Source of the DNA: JAWWPY01 sp964412845 | GTDB taxonomy: Bacteria; Actinomycetota; Actinomycetes; Streptosporangiales; Streptosporangiaceae | Length of the DNA: 44,098 nucleotides | Reading direction: 5' to 3' | NCBI GenBank assembly: GCA_964412845.1 | Contig: CAYPQM010000038.1 | Coordinates: forward strand, 1-44,098 | Shown: piece by piece, positions 42,978-44,098 of the stretch | Numbering within the stretch: position 1 is the first letter of the stretch | How the letters are laid out: the number at the start of each line of letters is the position of its first letter | Position numbers and translations under genes: made by a program | The notes under the pieces: generated by a model | What the model saw: the letters and a program-made list of their open reading frames with translations, nothing else | Databases searched by the model: none | Told to the model about the DNA's origin: nothing

Positions 42978-44098
42978 GTGTCAGTAGACCGTGGCCGTTC
43001 GCCTGGGCGCTCACGTAGCTTCCTGCCCCGCAGAGGTCCGACCTATCAGGATGCGCGGGTTCAGCCATCCCGGTCGTGGCTACCCGCCGGGATCATGCTG
43101 TTCGTCGTGACCGTCATCGTTGTCGTGGTGATGGGCAAGACAGGGAGCGGCCGGGCTGTCGGCCTGGCGACTGAGGGTTTCCTCCTGTACTACGCGGGAG
43201 TGTTCGCGCTCATCGCGCTCACTGCGGCGGTCGGGATCGGCCTGGTTTCCACCGACCGCATCTTCATGACCCCCGCCAGCCGGGTCACATCTCAGGCCGT
43301 GCACCGTGCGGTCTCGTTCGGTGCGCTGTCCTTTCTCATCATTCACATCGTCTTCGAGATAGCCGCTGGGCGATCGCAACCGGCCGATGCGGTGCTGCCC
43401 TTCCTGGACGAGGGGCGCACGTTCTACCTCGGCCTCGGCACCGTCGCCTCCGACCTGTTTGTGGTGATCGCGGCGACCGGGATCATGCGCGCTCGGCTCG
43501 CCACCAACATGTCCCCGGCGTCGTGGCGAATCCTGCACTGCATGGCATACGCCGCGTGGCTACTCGGGATCGTGCACGGGCTGCTGGCCGGCCGTCCGGC
43601 CAAGGCCTTCTTCGGCTACTCCGGTTTTGTCGCCTGGAGTTACGGCGCCTGCGTGGCAGCGGTCGGCATTGCCCTGGTGGTCCGGTTCGTCGCGAAGGAT
43701 CGCTCCGGGCAGACAGAGGGCCAGCCCGTTCCGGAGCGTCCGGTCCCGCCGTGGCAGCCCGCTGCGCTAGCCGCCTTGGGCGCGGGCGGCTTCGGTGCCC
43801 AGCACCTGCAGGTCACGTCCGGCGTACCACACCAGCGGGCCCTGCCTGCCGCGCCGGCCGCCCTCACGGCGGGGGATCTGCCGGTCGACGTGCACGACCA
43901 GATCGGCGATCGTGGCCATTTCGACGATGCCGAGCCAGCTGGCCATTTCGGCCAGGACGACCCACAAAGCCAGTTCGGCCGGGACGACCCGCGCGGGCAT
44001 CTCGGGCCGGACCAGGCGCTGGGGCATTTCGGCCGGGATGAGTCACAAAGCCAGTTCGGCCGGGACGACCCGCGCGGGCATCTCGGGCCGGACCAGGC
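42978..44098 (+). CDS. Cytochrome b561/ferric-reductase-like membrane protein, 3' end beyond the window
   Basis: At least 373 residues; no stop before the window end. The start is GTG at 42978 behind GGGAGGG. After a basic N-terminus come six hydrophobic helices (about 38-240). Paired histidines (VHRAVSF/IIHIVFEI and LHCMAYAA/GIVHGLL) suit bis-histidine haem ligation, as in ferric reductase-like (YedZ-type) proteins. The C-terminal part is hydrophilic with an 81-bp tandem repeat (FGRDDPRGHLGPDQ) starting near 43946. Haem electron transfer is inferred. Confidence 0.78.
   Translation, partial: MSVDRGRSPGRSRSFLPRRGPTYQDARVQPSRSWLPAGIMLFVVTVIVVVVMGKTGSGRAVGLATEGFLLYYAGVFALIALTAAVGIGLVSTDRIFMTPASRVTSQAVHRAVSFGALSFLIIHIVFEIAAGRSQPADAVLPFLDEGRTFYLGLGTVASDLFVVIAATGIMRARLATNMSPASWRILHCMAYAAWLLGIVHGLLAGRPAKAFFGYSGFVAWSYGACVAAVGIALVVRFVAKDRSGQTEGQPVPERPVPPWQPAALAALGAGGFGAQHLQVTSGVPHQRALPAAPAALTAGDLPVDVHDQIGDRGHFDDAEPAGHFGQDDPQSQFGRDDPRGHLGPDQALGHFGRDESQSQFGRDDPRGHLGPDQ
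43946..44098 (+). repeat. 81-bp in-frame tandem repeat at the window edge
   Basis: Two 27-residue units (GHFGxDxxQSQFGRDDPRGHL, then GPDQAL) with near-identical DNA, the second cut off by the window. It lies in the hydrophilic tail of the membrane protein starting at 42978. Confidence 0.85.

Noticed and set aside
42394..43068. 224-residue minus-strand frame
   Set aside because: No recognisable motif; overlaps the well-supported start of the membrane protein at 42978.

Overview
The window is chromosomal DNA of a very GC-rich actinomycete. GTG starts are frequent, the order tRNA-Ser / SRP RNA / dnaX / ybaB / recR / DUF5063 / ask / asd is typical of Actinobacteria, a tRNA adenosine deaminase follows its usual actinobacterial partner, and a CtaG-type oxidase assembly protein opens the window. 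I cannot name the genus; a Streptosporangiales- or Streptomycetales-like soil actinomycete fits. The assembly has one 100-N gap, inside dnaX.

Layout. 1-8.5 kb: 5'-truncated ctaG, a secreted beta-propeller protein, an AAA+ ATPase with a C-terminal winged helix, a coupled pair made of a cysteine-rich RlpA-fold protein and MauE, a SigE-type ECF sigma factor, an acyl-CoA synthetase and tRNA-Ser(GCU). 9-23.4 kb: a polysaccharide locus (below). 24-32.5 kb: a 51-residue membrane peptide coupled to a PH-domain protein, the tadA pair, tRNA-Ser(CGA), a membrane esterase, a run of minus-strand envelope genes (two lipoproteins, a membrane protein, a LysM/lysozyme-like protein), a methyltransferase and a proline-rich DUF4190-type protein. 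32.7-34.4 kb: a divergent azoreductase/MarR pair between a tRNA-Ser(GGA) gene and a displaced copy of that tRNA's 3' half. 34.5-44.1 kb: SRP RNA, DNA-replication and repair genes, the aspartate-family amino-acid pair ask-asd, an EEP-fold phosphatase/nuclease, and a 3'-truncated membrane cytochrome-like protein.

The most interesting region is 9.15-23.35 kb. A seven-gene minus-strand operon, mostly joined by 1-4 bp overlaps, encodes a PelF-type glycosyltransferase, a roughly 12-TM membrane protein, a LegB-like 4,6-dehydratase, a sugar-1-phosphate nucleotidylyltransferase, an NDP-sugar reductase and two spherulin-4/GH135-like proteins. It converges on two plus-strand genes: a huge secreted Agd3-like (CE18) deacetylase carrying 12 Ig-like repeats, and a GH114-like lipoprotein. 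In Aspergillus, Agd3, Ega3 (GH114) and Sph3 (GH135) act together on galactosaminogalactan; in Gram-negatives PelF/PelG/PelA make and process the chemically similar Pel polymer. Here the two toolkits occur together, next to genes for an NDP-6-deoxy(amino)sugar. I infer an actinobacterial galactosaminoglycan-like exopolysaccharide system: the sugar is made and polymerised by the operon, and the polymer is deacetylated and trimmed outside the cell by the convergent genes. No PelA, PelB, PelC, PelD, PelE or c-di-GMP receptor is visible.

The rest of the window is largely housekeeping DNA. No CRISPR array, insertion sequence, integrase or prophage gene was seen.
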